44,463 nucleotides of DNA, taken from the NCBI GenBank assembly GCA_016866385.1, contig VGMU01000017.1, positions 1-44,463 of the forward strand. The letters are read 5' to 3'. Source of the DNA: Bacteroidota bacterium. GTDB taxonomy: Bacteria > Bacteroidota > Bacteroidia > Cytophagales > Cyclobacteriaceae. Shown piece by piece: positions 9,220-16,626 of this stretch (its first letter is position 1; each line of letters begins with the position of its first letter). A program made the translations under genes and the position numbers. Below the pieces are notes generated by a model. That model was not told where the DNA came from and ran no database searches. It saw nothing but the letters and a program-made list of their open reading frames with translations.

Positions 9220-10349
9220 TTCATGTTTTTTGCTTGGTAGGAAATAGATCCTAAAACCCAAAAGTAGGCTATATAAATAAGATCAAATAGTAAAACATTA
9301 AATGTAGGTCTTGTCCCTTCTAGTTTAAAAGTAGCAGACCTAATCACCCGAGATAGCAACAACGTCCGTGCCAACATGCAAGCCAAAACAAAGGAAAATT
9401 GAATCCAATCGAATCCAATTCCAAAATACAACAAAAGACCAATTCCCCCAATCCAATACAGGGCCTGTGAAATGGCATAGATTCCAACTTTTCTCTTGTC
9501 TTCTACTTTAAGATTTCTTTCTGCTTGAAAGACTTGTTTTTCCTGTGCCAGGTATTCCTTCCAGTTTTCAGTGCATTCAGAGGTGGTGATGGCTTGAGGG
9601 TCTATAACTACTTGAGTGTTTTTACCAGTGGCATAGGCATTCACAAAAAGGGCGTCTTCGCCGCCCTGCACGTCCCAAAATCCTTTAAAAGCTTTTACTT
9701 CCATAAAAAAGCTTTTTCTGTAGCACAGGTTTCTACCTACTCCCATAAATGGAGCTTTCCATAAGGAAAAAGAAAGGAAAAATAGTGCCTTCAATAAAGA
9801 CTCGAATTTTACCCATCGGCCTAACGTGCTGGAGGGCTGGGTATACCCTGAGTAGCCTAAGGCAAAAGTTTTTCCTTGTTCCCTCACAGGAGCTGTCATT
9901 TTCCTAATCCACTGGTTAGAACTGGGTAGGGAGTCAGCTTCAGTAAGTAGGATGACGTCATTTTTTGCTACTTTGAATCCTAAGGTAAGAGCGAATTTTT
10001 TGGCCGTCAAATGTTTGGGGGTGTATTTGATGGTGACAGACCTCAACTTAGGGTACTTGATGAGCAAGTCTTCTAAAAGGCGCTTGGTACGATCTGTACT
10101 TTGATCATTTACGATGAGGACATCAAATTTGGGATAATCTTGTTCAAAAAGTTTGGGGATCAATACCTTGAGGTATTGGTACTTGTTTCGTGCGGTTACC
10201 AATACTGTTACACCTTCTTCAGGATAGGTGACAGCGGATTTTTTGGAAGATGATGAATACCAGGCTGTTCGACCAAAAACAACCAAAAGAAAAACGCCCT
10301 GTATGAGTAGTCCGAATAAGAAGAAAGATCCTAATAAAAATAGGCCCAT
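9216..10349 (-). CDS. Membrane-anchored family 2 glycosyltransferase
   Basis: Probable inner-membrane glycosyltransferase acting on a surface polysaccharide or glycolipid; the substrate is not inferable. The 377-residue protein has one N-terminal membrane segment (3-26), then a GT-A fold: VTVLVTARNK, VLIVNDQSTDRT at 77-88, and the metal-binding-like TEAD at 136-139. An acceptor-side GGEDALFV motif follows. Hydrophobic segments (YAISQALYWIGGIGLLLYFGIG, FSFVLACMLARTLLL, FDLIYIAYFWVLG) close the protein. It is first in a unit with the ECF sigma gene (4-base ATGA overlap) and rsmG. Confidence 0.85.
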   Translation of the reverse strand: MGLFLLGSFFLFGLLIQGVFLLVVFGRTAWYSSSSKKSAVTYPEEGVTVLVTARNKYQYLKVLIPKLFEQDYPKFDVLIVNDQSTDRTKRLLEDLLIKYPKLRSVTIKYTPKHLTAKKFALTLGFKVAKNDVILLTEADSLPSSNQWIRKMTAPVREQGKTFALGYSGYTQPSSTLGRWVKFESLLKALFFLSFSLWKAPFMGVGRNLCYRKSFFMEVKAFKGFWDVQGGEDALFVNAYATGKNTQVVIDPQAITTSECTENWKEYLAQEKQVFQAERNLKVEDKRKVGIYAISQALYWIGGIGLLLYFGIGFDWIQFSFVLACMLARTLLLSRVIRSATFKLEGTRPTFNVLLFDLIYIAYFWVLGSISYQAKNMK

Positions 10350-10366
10350 AGGTCAATTATGCTGGG

Positions 10367-10374
10367 CAAATATA
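10367..10374 (-). promoter_or_regulatory. Putative -7 box for the glycosyltransferase/sigma/rsmG unit
   Basis: Minus-strand TATATTTG matches TAnnTTTG and lies 18 bases upstream of the ATG at 10349, which would give a very short leader. No clear -33 TTG is seen at 19-21 bases, so this is tentative. Confidence 0.35.
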
Positions 10375-10410
10375 AATCCAAATTCAGCAAGTCATTTAAG
10401 AATAAGTGGA

Positions 10411-10418
10411 TATTTTTG
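10411..10418 (+). promoter_or_regulatory. Putative -7 box for the tgt operon
   Basis: TATTTTTG matches TAnnTTTG and lies 55 bases before the tgt ATG at 10473. A -33 TTG at the right distance is not evident. It is back to back with the putative minus-strand box at 10367-10374, as expected for divergent units. Confidence 0.35.
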
Positions 10419-10472
10419 CAGCAGCACTAGGGAATCTAAAGACTAAGGTTTTAGACCCGTCAAGTACCCCGC

Positions 10473-11603
10473 ATGAAATTTGTTTTAGAAAAAAAAGATA
10501 CAGCAACTCGGGCTCGTTCCGGAACAGTTTCTACGGCACACGGGGATATACAAACCCCTATTTTTATGCCTGTGGGGACGGCTGCTACCGTCAAGGCGGT
10601 TCATCAGAGAGAATTGCGTCAAGATATTGGAGCACAAATTATTTTGGGCAATACCTATCATTTGTATTTACGGCCAGGCTTAGATACCCTTGAAAAAGCG
10701 GGAGGGCTTCACCGTTTTATGGGTTGGGATGGCCCAATCCTAACCGATTCGGGAGGATACCAGGTTTTTTCACTATCTGGTAACCGAAAAATTCAAGAAG
10801 AGGGTGTCACCTTTAAATCTCATATCGACGGATCCAAACATGTATTTTCACCCGAAGGAGTCATGGATATTCAGAGAAAGATAGGTGCAGATATCATCAT
10901 GGCTTTTGATGAGTGTACTCCCTATCCTTGTGAGTATTCCTATGCCAAAAAATCCATGGAAATGACCCACCGGTGGTTATCTAGGTGTATTCAGAGATTT
11001 GATTCCACCCAAGGGCAGTACGGGTATGAGCAAAGCCTTTTCCCAATTGTGCAGGGTTCAGTCTATAAAGATTTGCGAATACAAAGTGCTGAATTTGTGG
11101 CGAGTCAACAAAGACAAGGAAATGCCATCGGGGGATTGTCGGTAGGAGAGCCGGCAGAACTTATGTATGAAATGGCAGAAGCCGTCACGGAAATATTACC
11201 ATCCTATGCTCCGAGGTATTTGATGGGCGTGGGTACTCCGGCAAATATTTTAGAATGCATTGCTTTGGGGGTAGACATGTTTGACTGCGTCATGCCCACA
11301 AGAAATGCTAGGAATGGCATGTTGTTTACCTCTGAGGGAATCCTTAATATTCGAAATGAAAAGTGGAAGGATGACTTTAGTGCAATAGATCCTGGAATTG
11401 GAAATGAAATTAGTGCTACGTATTCCAAAGCATACTTACGGCATCTTACCATTTCCAAAGAAATTTTGGCTTCACAGATTGCAAGCATTCACAATTTAGC
11501 CTTCTACTTATGGTTGGTCGGAGAGGCTAGGACGCACATCCTGGCTGGGGATTTTGGGGTGTGGAAAAATGCTATGGTGAAAAAGGTCAGCACAAGACTA
11601 TAA
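10473..11603 (+). CDS. tgt: Queuine/preQ1 tRNA-ribosyltransferase
   Basis: Exchanges guanine-34 for preQ1 in GUN-anticodon tRNAs on the queuosine pathway. The 376-residue TIM-barrel protein has LTDSGGYQVFSL with Asp92, MAFDECTPYP, GGLSVGEP at 220-227 and the nucleophile Asp271 in MFDCVMPTRNARNG. It is unusual in the C-terminal zinc site. Classical bacterial enzymes carry a CxCxxC plus a His, but here residues 301-318 (DFSAIDPGIGNEISATYS) contain no Cys, and there is none after Cys272. The His in SIHN (His340) remains. I believe this loss is common in Bacteroidota, from memory. One base separates it from the next gene. Confidence 0.94.
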   Translation: MKFVLEKKDTATRARSGTVSTAHGDIQTPIFMPVGTAATVKAVHQRELRQDIGAQIILGNTYHLYLRPGLDTLEKAGGLHRFMGWDGPILTDSGGYQVFSLSGNRKIQEEGVTFKSHIDGSKHVFSPEGVMDIQRKIGADIIMAFDECTPYPCEYSYAKKSMEMTHRWLSRCIQRFDSTQGQYGYEQSLFPIVQGSVYKDLRIQSAEFVASQQRQGNAIGGLSVGEPAELMYEMAEAVTEILPSYAPRYLMGVGTPANILECIALGVDMFDCVMPTRNARNGMLFTSEGILNIRNEKWKDDFSAIDPGIGNEISATYSKAYLRHLTISKEILASQIASIHNLAFYLWLVGEARTHILAGDFGVWKNAMVKKVSTRL

Positions 11604-11604
11604 G

Positions 11605-12678
11605 ATGAAGATCCTAGACAAACTTATTATTAAAGAGTTTTTGAAGACCTATTTTTTTGTGGTGGTCTTACTTATTCTTGTGGTTTTGGTGCTGGATTTT
11701 ACCGAAAAAAACGATACCTACATTAGAAATCAGGTGCCGGCAAAAGATATTCTCAAGTATATGGGAAATTACGGGCTGTACCTCAACAACCTGTTGACAC
11801 CCATCACGGTATTTATTGCTGTAATCTTCATTACCTCTAAGATGGCAGGACGTACCGAAATAGTTGCTATGCTGAGTTCAGGCATTAGTTTTATCCGACT
11901 CCTAAGGCCTTTTCTATTGGCAGCTACTTTGATCGGGGGAGTTAGTTTTTTTCTCAATGGATGGGTATTGCCGGGTGCTACTGGAAGCGTTTCTCAATTT
12001 CGTATACGCTATTTAGAAAAAGGGGAGGCATCTACCGATCCCAACATTCATATCAAGGTTGGCCCCAATGGCTATGCCTACCTAAGTAGATTTTACAAAA
12101 CGAGCTATACAGGATATAATTTTACTTTAGAAGAGATTAAGGAAGGAAGGCTGCTTTCTAAGCTTTCCTCGGATGTTATCCAATGGGATACCACCAAAAA
12201 CGTATGGAGGCTAGAAAATTGGCGGCTTAGGGTCCTTAGGGAGCGGGGAGAAGAATATACTACTGGGACTTCCTTGGATACCTTACTTTCCATTACACCT
12301 GTTGATTTTGACCTGCCAGAAAACCATCACGAAACCTTAAAACTTCCAGAATTGAGTAGGCAGATTCGCCTCCTCGAGGAGCGTGGTGCCGATAACGTAA
12401 GTTACTACCGCATCGAGCGCATAGTGCGGTTTATGTCTCCTTTTGCTTCGGTGATTCTTACCTTTATTGGAGTGATTATGTCCGCACGCAAGACTCGTGG
12501 AGGCTCTGGATTTAAGATTGCATTGGGATTTTTTATGGCTTTCGTTTACATCATTTTGTTTTTGCTCTCGAGAACTTTCGCAGAAGCCGGAACCCAATTC
12601 CCCGTGTTGGCTGTATGGCTACCAAATTTGGTTTTTGCAGCTATGGGCTTAATTCTCTATAAAACGGTACCTAGGTGA
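11605..12678 (+). CDS. LptF/LptG-family permease (YjgP/YjgQ)
   Basis: Inner-membrane subunit of the lipopolysaccharide-export ABC transporter that lifts LPS from the inner membrane towards the LptA bridge. The 357-residue protein has the family layout: hydrophobic segments in the first ~115 residues (FLKTYFFVVVLLILVVLVL, LLTPITVFIAVIFITSKMAG, FLLAATLIGGVSFFLNGWVLP), a periplasmic beta-rich domain at about 125-270, and three C-terminal segments (MSPFASVILTFIGVIMSA, IALGFFMAFVYIILFLL, VWLPNLVFAAMGLILY). TEIVAMLSSGISF is a typical cytoplasmic coupling motif. LptF and LptG cannot be told apart by eye. It starts one base after the tgt stop and overlaps the next gene. Confidence 0.88.
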   Translation: MKILDKLIIKEFLKTYFFVVVLLILVVLVLDFTEKNDTYIRNQVPAKDILKYMGNYGLYLNNLLTPITVFIAVIFITSKMAGRTEIVAMLSSGISFIRLLRPFLLAATLIGGVSFFLNGWVLPGATGSVSQFRIRYLEKGEASTDPNIHIKVGPNGYAYLSRFYKTSYTGYNFTLEEIKEGRLLSKLSSDVIQWDTTKNVWRLENWRLRVLRERGEEYTTGTSLDTLLSITPVDFDLPENHHETLKLPELSRQIRLLEERGADNVSYYRIERIVRFMSPFASVILTFIGVIMSARKTRGGSGFKIALGFFMAFVYIILFLLSRTFAEAGTQFPVLAVWLPNLVFAAMGLILYKTVPR

Positions 12679-13595
12679 AGTCCTTCGCTTCCATCAAGGA
12701 TTACTTGTTGCTCCATTTTTTGGTATTGATTTGGGGGTTTACTGCCATTTTAGGCCTATTGATTAGCTTGCCTTCTTTGGAATTGGTATTTTACCGAACC
12801 CTCCTGGCTGCCTTGGGGGTGGGCTTGCTGATAGGGTACAAAAGGGAATCCTTTAGCATTCCCTGGCGCCAATTGCTGCGTATTTGTGGGGTGGGAGTAT
12901 TGATTTCCTTTCACTGGATTTTTTTCTTTTGGTCAGCCAAGGTGTCTACTGCCTCGGTGTGTTTGGCGGGGATGGCTACTACCTCACTTTGGACAGCATT
13001 TGTGGATCCTTTGATCAATCGTACCCGGGTGAAATGGTATGAGGTGGGACTTGGAATCATGGTGATCTCCGGGCTTTTGGTAATCTTTCAATTTGAAAGT
13101 GGGTATTGGTTGGGACTATCTATGGCCATAATCTCTGCCTTTCTAAGCGCCCTCTTTTCCGTGCTCAATGGGCGGCTGACCCGTCACCACAGTCCCTATC
13201 AGATTACCTTTTATGAAATGGGAACTGCAAGTCTGATCGCCTTACTAGTTTTGCCCTTTTATACTTACTTTTTTTCTGATGGGGGAGAAATTCAATGGTA
13301 TTGGAAAGGGTTGGATGGGTTGTGGCTGTTTATTTTGGGAGGTGTTTGTACGGTATTTGCCTTTTCGGCTTCGGTAGAATTGATGAAAAGGCTCCCTGTA
13401 TTTTCTATTAATTTGACTATCAATTTGGAACCGGTATATGGAATCGTTTTGGCAGTTTTGATTTTTGGAGAAAATGAAAAAATGACGGCTGGATTTTACC
13501 TAGGTACCTTGATTATTCTGGTTTCAGTGCTGAGCTATCCATTGTTACATTACGGACTTAGGAAGGCTAGCAAAAAAACAGCGAAAACTAGGTAA
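12675..13595 (+). CDS. EamA/DMT-family transporter
   Basis: Polytopic inner-membrane protein of 306 residues with about ten hydrophobic segments in two EamA repeats. The first repeat starts LLHFLVLIWGFTAILGLLI. The second starts at about residue 150 (GYWLGLSMAIISAFLSALFSVLNGRLTRHHSP) and ends with NLEPVYGIVLAVLIFGE, a hallmark of the family. The start is GTG at 12675, giving a 4-base GTGA overlap with the upstream permease; no nearby ATG fits better. The transported solute is unknown; relatives export amino acids or other metabolites. Confidence 0.88.
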   Translation: MKSFASIKDYLLLHFLVLIWGFTAILGLLISLPSLELVFYRTLLAALGVGLLIGYKRESFSIPWRQLLRICGVGVLISFHWIFFFWSAKVSTASVCLAGMATTSLWTAFVDPLINRTRVKWYEVGLGIMVISGLLVIFQFESGYWLGLSMAIISAFLSALFSVLNGRLTRHHSPYQITFYEMGTASLIALLVLPFYTYFFSDGGEIQWYWKGLDGLWLFILGGVCTVFAFSASVELMKRLPVFSINLTINLEPVYGIVLAVLIFGENEKMTAGFYLGTLIILVSVLSYPLLHYGLRKASKKTAKTR

Positions 13596-13609
13596 AAAAA
13601 GGGTGTTCC

Positions 13610-14422
13610 TTAAAGAGTGGCCTCTGATACAAAATAATGGCTAGGCCATGCAAGCGGCTTTGGAGTTTGCTCAAATAATCCGAAAACGCTGGACCCTGAG
13701 CCGGACATGGCTGCATAGAAGGCACCTGCCTCGTAAAGAGAATTTTTAATCTGGGCAATTTCTGGATAAAGAGGAAGGATGCTAGGTTCAAAATCATTGA
13801 CTAGTGCCTCTTTCCATTGTTTTTTGTCTTTTAGAACCTCTTCCAGGGGAATTTTTGGAAGTCTTGGAGTTACTCCCGCATAAGCTTCTTTGGTTCCAAT
13901 ATGAACTCCAGGGTAAATCAAGACAAGGTGCATCCCCTGAAGAGATACCTCTGAAGGCTCTAAAATTTCTCCTCGACCTCTGGCAATTTTTGGAGTATTT
14001 TCAATAAAAAAGGGACAATCGCTTCCTAGTCGGGAGGCATATTCTTCAAGAAAAAAATCATCCAAATGGAGTTCAAATAATGAATTCATCAGTTTAAGCG
14101 CAAATGCCGCATCTGCCGATCCTCCCCCTAATCCTGCTCCCATGGGGATATGTTTGTGCAAGTGAATGTGAAGTTGTGGAAGACCATGGATGTCCTTTCT
14201 AAGTAATTTTTCTGCCTTTAGGATTAGGTTTTCGGAAGGGGATCCGGGGATAGGATCTCCTGTTGCCGTCCAGACAGATTTCGTATCCAAAATCATCTCT
14301 AGCGCATCATAGACTGGGATGGGATACATGCAGGTCTCAATATCATGGTACCCATCCCTTCTTTTTTGGGTGATGTGAAGCCCTAGATTGATTTTTGCAT
14401 TGGGAAATGTGATCATGGCCAA
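13610..14422 (-). CDS. ispE: 4-diphosphocytidyl-2-C-methyl-D-erythritol kinase
   Basis: GHMP-family kinase of the MEP isoprenoid pathway that phosphorylates the 2-hydroxyl of CDP-methylerythritol. The 270-residue protein begins with FPNAKINLGLHI and RRDGYHDIET (substrate loop). It has the ATP-binding PMGAGLGGGSADAAFAL at 93-109 and the GHMP C-terminal AAMSGSGSSVFGLF. The start could be the first ATG (14422) or the third codon (14416). It converges on the DMT transporter with only 14 bases between stops. No other MEP genes are nearby. Confidence 0.95.
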   Translation of the reverse strand: MAMITFPNAKINLGLHITQKRRDGYHDIETCMYPIPVYDALEMILDTKSVWTATGDPIPGSPSENLILKAEKLLRKDIHGLPQLHIHLHKHIPMGAGLGGGSADAAFALKLMNSLFELHLDDFFLEEYASRLGSDCPFFIENTPKIARGRGEILEPSEVSLQGMHLVLIYPGVHIGTKEAYAGVTPRLPKIPLEEVLKDKKQWKEALVNDFEPSILPLYPEIAQIKNSLYEAGAFYAAMSGSGSSVFGLFEQTPKPLAWPSHYFVSEATL

Positions 14423-14433
14423 ACCTCTTTTGA

Positions 14434-14441
14434 CAAAAGTA
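14434..14441 (-). promoter_or_regulatory. Putative ispE -7 box
   Basis: Minus-strand TACTTTTG matches TAnnTTTG and lies 12 bases before the ispE ATG, implying a leader of only a few bases. I did not find a convincing -33 element. Confidence 0.35.
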
Positions 14442-14733
14442 AGGGAAATCTATGCAGGAGAACTAATCGAGACCTAGTTTAGCTGAAATGTTAAACAATC
14501 GATAAAAAATTAACTTTTTATTAGCAAAAATATTTTTTTGTTGCTTAAAATGAGTTTATCAGCTTAAAAATTTATAATTATGAAAATCAGAAGAAAATTT
14601 TGACTGAGATCAAAATAAATACATTTTTTCAATTTCAATTTGGAAAAATAAAATTTTTTAATATAATATTTTTTAAAATATAAAAAAACCCAATTTTATT
14701 CTAGGTACATTTCCAATTTGGTAAAATTAAATA
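14442..14733. other. AT-rich divergent intergenic region upstream of the ilv/leu promoter
   Basis: About 290 bases of very A/T-rich sequence with many A and T runs, between ispE and the ilv/leu promoter. I see no reading frame or DnaA box. The A/T tracts directly upstream of the -33 element could act as an UP-element-like region, but that is inference. Confidence 0.4.
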
Positions 14734-14764
14734 TTGTAAGTATCATGCCAGAGTTTTAAATTTG
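14734..14764 (+). promoter_or_regulatory. Promoter of the ilv/leu operon
   Basis: TTG at 14734-14736, a 20-base spacer, then TAAATTTG at 14757-14764. This is a full match to the Bacteroidota consensus TTG-N19/20-TAnnTTTG. The start point would be near 14769, placing the leader-peptide ATG about 30 bases into the transcript. Confidence 0.65.
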
Positions 14765-14799
14765 TTTATTGTTTTCAAACCGTCAATCATATAAAAACA

Positions 14800-14856
14800 A
14801 TGAATTCAAAAGTATTTCCCTTACGATTTTGCCTGCTGGTTTGTAGCGGTATCTAA
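14800..14856 (+). CDS. Branched-chain amino acid leader peptide (18 aa)
   Basis: ATG to TAA encodes MNSKVFPLRFCLLVCSGI. Six of the 17 residues after Met are branched-chain: Val5, Leu8, Leu12, Leu13, Val14 and Ile18, with a Leu-Leu-Val run. The region before the ATG is A-rich (ATAAAAACA), as in translated Bacteroidota genes. The stop codon abuts the antiterminator arm at 14856-14862, and a strong terminator follows 40 bases later, before ilvD. Position, composition and RNA folding together support a regulatory leader that senses charged Leu, Val and Ile tRNAs by ribosome stalling. It is too short to be trusted on coding statistics alone. Confidence 0.7.
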   Translation: MNSKVFPLRFCLLVCSGI

Positions 14857-14915
14857 GGCACTAAATCTTTTGATTCGTTAGTATTCCTTCACAAGTGCCT
14901 CAGGAAGCTGAGGCA
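14830..14915 (+). promoter_or_regulatory. Attenuator with competing RNA segments 1-4 upstream of ilvD
   Basis: Four segments alternate between TGCCT and its complement. Segment 1 is TGCCT at 14830-14834, inside the leader gene at codons 11-12. Segment 2 is AGGCACT at 14856-14862, just after the stop. Segment 3 is AGTGCCT at 14894-14900. Segment 4 is the 3' terminator arm at 14908-14915. Pairing 2:3 (7 perfect base pairs, antiterminator) excludes pairing 3:4 (8 base pairs, terminator); pairing 1:2 (5 base pairs) would protect the terminator. A ribosome stalled on the Leu-Leu-Val codons would leave segment 2 free, giving antitermination. A ribosome at the stop codon would cover segment 2, giving termination. 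The pairings are seen; the mechanism is inferred from enterobacterial ilv, leu and trp leaders. Confidence 0.7.
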
Positions 14916-14921
14916 TTTTTT
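14896..14921 (+). terminator. Leader terminator of the ilv/leu attenuator
   Basis: TGCCTCAG - GAAG - CTGAGGCA forms a perfect 8-base-pair GC-rich hairpin (14896-14903 with 14908-14915) with a four-base loop, followed by six Ts (14916-14921). It lies after the leader peptide and only 12 bases before the ilvD ATG, so it would block the whole operon unless antitermination occurs. Confidence 0.85.
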
Positions 14922-14933
14922 ATAAAAAGTTAC

Positions 14934-16619
14934 ATGCATCGTAGTCCATTAAAAAAATACAGTTGGGAAATCAGTGATAACCCCGAGCATCCGGCAGGCA
15001 TGGCCATGCTCTATGCCACGGGGATGTCGGATAAAAAGATGAAACAACCCTTTGTAGGAATTGCCAGTTGTGGCTACGAGAGCAATCCCTGCAACATGCA
15101 CCTCAATGACTTTGCCGGTTTGATCAAGTCCTCTTCCCAGGAGCAAGATCTTACCGGTTTGGTTTTTAATACTATGGGAATTTCTGACGGCACTTCCATG
15201 GGGACCCTAGGGATGCGCTATTCCCTAGTTTCTAGAGAAATTATTGCAGACTCTATTGAATCTTTCATTTTAGGTCATTCTTTTGATGCTTGTGTAGCGG
15301 TTGCAGGATGCGATAAAAATATGCCTGGGGCCATCATAGGTATGCTCCGCATCAACAGACCCAGCATCATGGTCTACGGAGGTACCATAGCTTCCGGGAT
15401 TTACAAAGGAGAAAAACTCAATATTGTTTCTGCATTTGAAGCTTTTGGAAAGAAAATTCAAGGCAGTATCTCCGAAGAGGATTACCAAGGCGTGATTCGA
15501 AATGCCTGTCCTGGAGCTGGAGCTTGTGGTGGGATGTATACCGCAAATACCATGTCTTCAGCGATTGAAGCCATGGGCATGTCCTTACCCTATTCTGCCT
15601 CCTATCCTGCTAATTCTCCAGAGAAGGCAAGAGAATGCCAAGAGGTAAATCGGTACATCAAAGTGCTTTTGGAAAAAGACCTCAAACCCAAAGATATTGT
15701 GACGCGAAAAAGCATAGAAAATGCCGTTCGTGTGGTCATTGCTTTGGGAGGTAGTACCAATGCTGTCCTTCATATTTTGGCAATTGCTCGTACGGCAGGG
15801 GTATCGTTTACCTTGCAAGATTTCAAGGAATTGAATGCCAAGACCCCTTTGCTGGGCGATTTTAAACCCTCGGGAACTTTTCTGATGGAAGATTTGCATG
15901 AACAAGGGGGATTACCCGCCTTCATGCGATACTTTTTGGATAAGGGCTACCTCCATGGAGACTGCATGACCGTCACTGGGAAGACCCTGGCCGAAAATTT
16001 GGAACAGGTGCAGGCCATAGTTCCCTCTGCAGTCAATGTCATCCATCCGGTAGAATCCCCCATCAAAGAATCGGGGCATTTGTGTATCCTCTCAGGTAAC
16101 CTAGCCCCCCAGGGGGCTGTAGCAAAAATTACCGGTAAAGAGGGGCGAAGATTTACAGGCCCAGCCAAGGTATTTGATTCTGAATTGGAGGCCAACAATG
16201 CCATCCGAGACCATCAAGTCAAGGCGGGGGACGTGGTGGTCATACGAAATGTAGGGCCCAAAGGAGCTCCTGGAATGCCAGAAATGCTCAAACCTACCTC
16301 CATGATTATCGGAGCAGGACTTGGGGCAGACGTAGCCCTGATCACCGATGGAAGATTTTCTGGAGGTACTCATGGCTTTGTAGTTGGTCATGTGACCCCC
16401 GAAGCTTGGTGCGGAGGTACCATAGGATTGCTCCGAGATGGAGATGTGATTACCATAGATACAGACCAGCAAGCACTGGAAGTAAATGTGAGCGAGGAGG
16501 AATTTGCAAAAAGGAAGGCAAAATGGTCCCCCAAGCTCATTGAAGGTCTTCAAGGAACGCTAAAAAAATACAATGCCTTGGTCGCTACTGCTTCTGAGGG
16601 ATGTGTAACTGACAATTAA
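14934..16619 (+). CDS. ilvD: Dihydroxy-acid dehydratase
   Basis: Dehydrates 2,3-dihydroxy-isovalerate and 2,3-dihydroxy-3-methylvalerate to the 2-oxo acids of valine/leucine and isoleucine; an iron-sulfur enzyme. The 561-residue protein has [12 protein letters not shown] and [20 protein letters not shown] with cluster cysteines, then [18 protein letters not shown] and the C-terminal [11 protein letters not shown]. The frame is open back to a GTG at 14895, but that codon lies in the terminator hairpin. The ATG at 14934 ([11 protein letters not shown]) gives the family length. It is the first structural gene of the operon, with 7 bases to ilvB. Confidence 0.96.
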   Translation: MHRSPLKKYSWEISDNPEHPAGMAMLYATGMSDKKMKQPFVGIASCGYESNPCNMHLNDFAGLIKSSSQEQDLTGLVFNTMGISDGTSMGTLGMRYSLVSREIIADSIESFILGHSFDACVAVAGCDKNMPGAIIGMLRINRPSIMVYGGTIASGIYKGEKLNIVSAFEAFGKKIQGSISEEDYQGVIRNACPGAGACGGMYTANTMSSAIEAMGMSLPYSASYPANSPEKARECQEVNRYIKVLLEKDLKPKDIVTRKSIENAVRVVIALGGSTNAVLHILAIARTAGVSFTLQDFKELNAKTPLLGDFKPSGTFLMEDLHEQGGLPAFMRYFLDKGYLHGDCMTVTGKTLAENLEQVQAIVPSAVNVIHPVESPIKESGHLCILSGNLAPQGAVAKITGKEGRRFTGPAKVFDSELEANNAIRDHQVKAGDVVVIRNVGPKGAPGMPEMLKPTSMIIGAGLGADVALITDGRFSGGTHGFVVGHVTPEAWCGGTIGLLRDGDVITIDTDQQALEVNVSEEEFAKRKAKWSPKLIEGLQGTLKKYNALVATASEGCVTDN

Positions 16620-16626
16620 ATAAGTA

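Noticed and set aside
14442..14733. AT-rich region as a replication origin
   Set aside because: No DnaA-box-like TTATCCACA, and dnaA/dnaN are absent; A/T tracts next to a promoter explain it better.
14895..14933. N-terminal extension of ilvD starting at GTG 14895
   Set aside because: These 13 codons run through the terminator hairpin and T run; the family starts at ATG 14934.
15585..16553. Long minus-strand frames inside ilvD, and similar ones in ilvB, leuC, dnaE and leuB
   Set aside because: They are shadows of strongly conserved coding sequences, and the translations are of low complexity without motifs.
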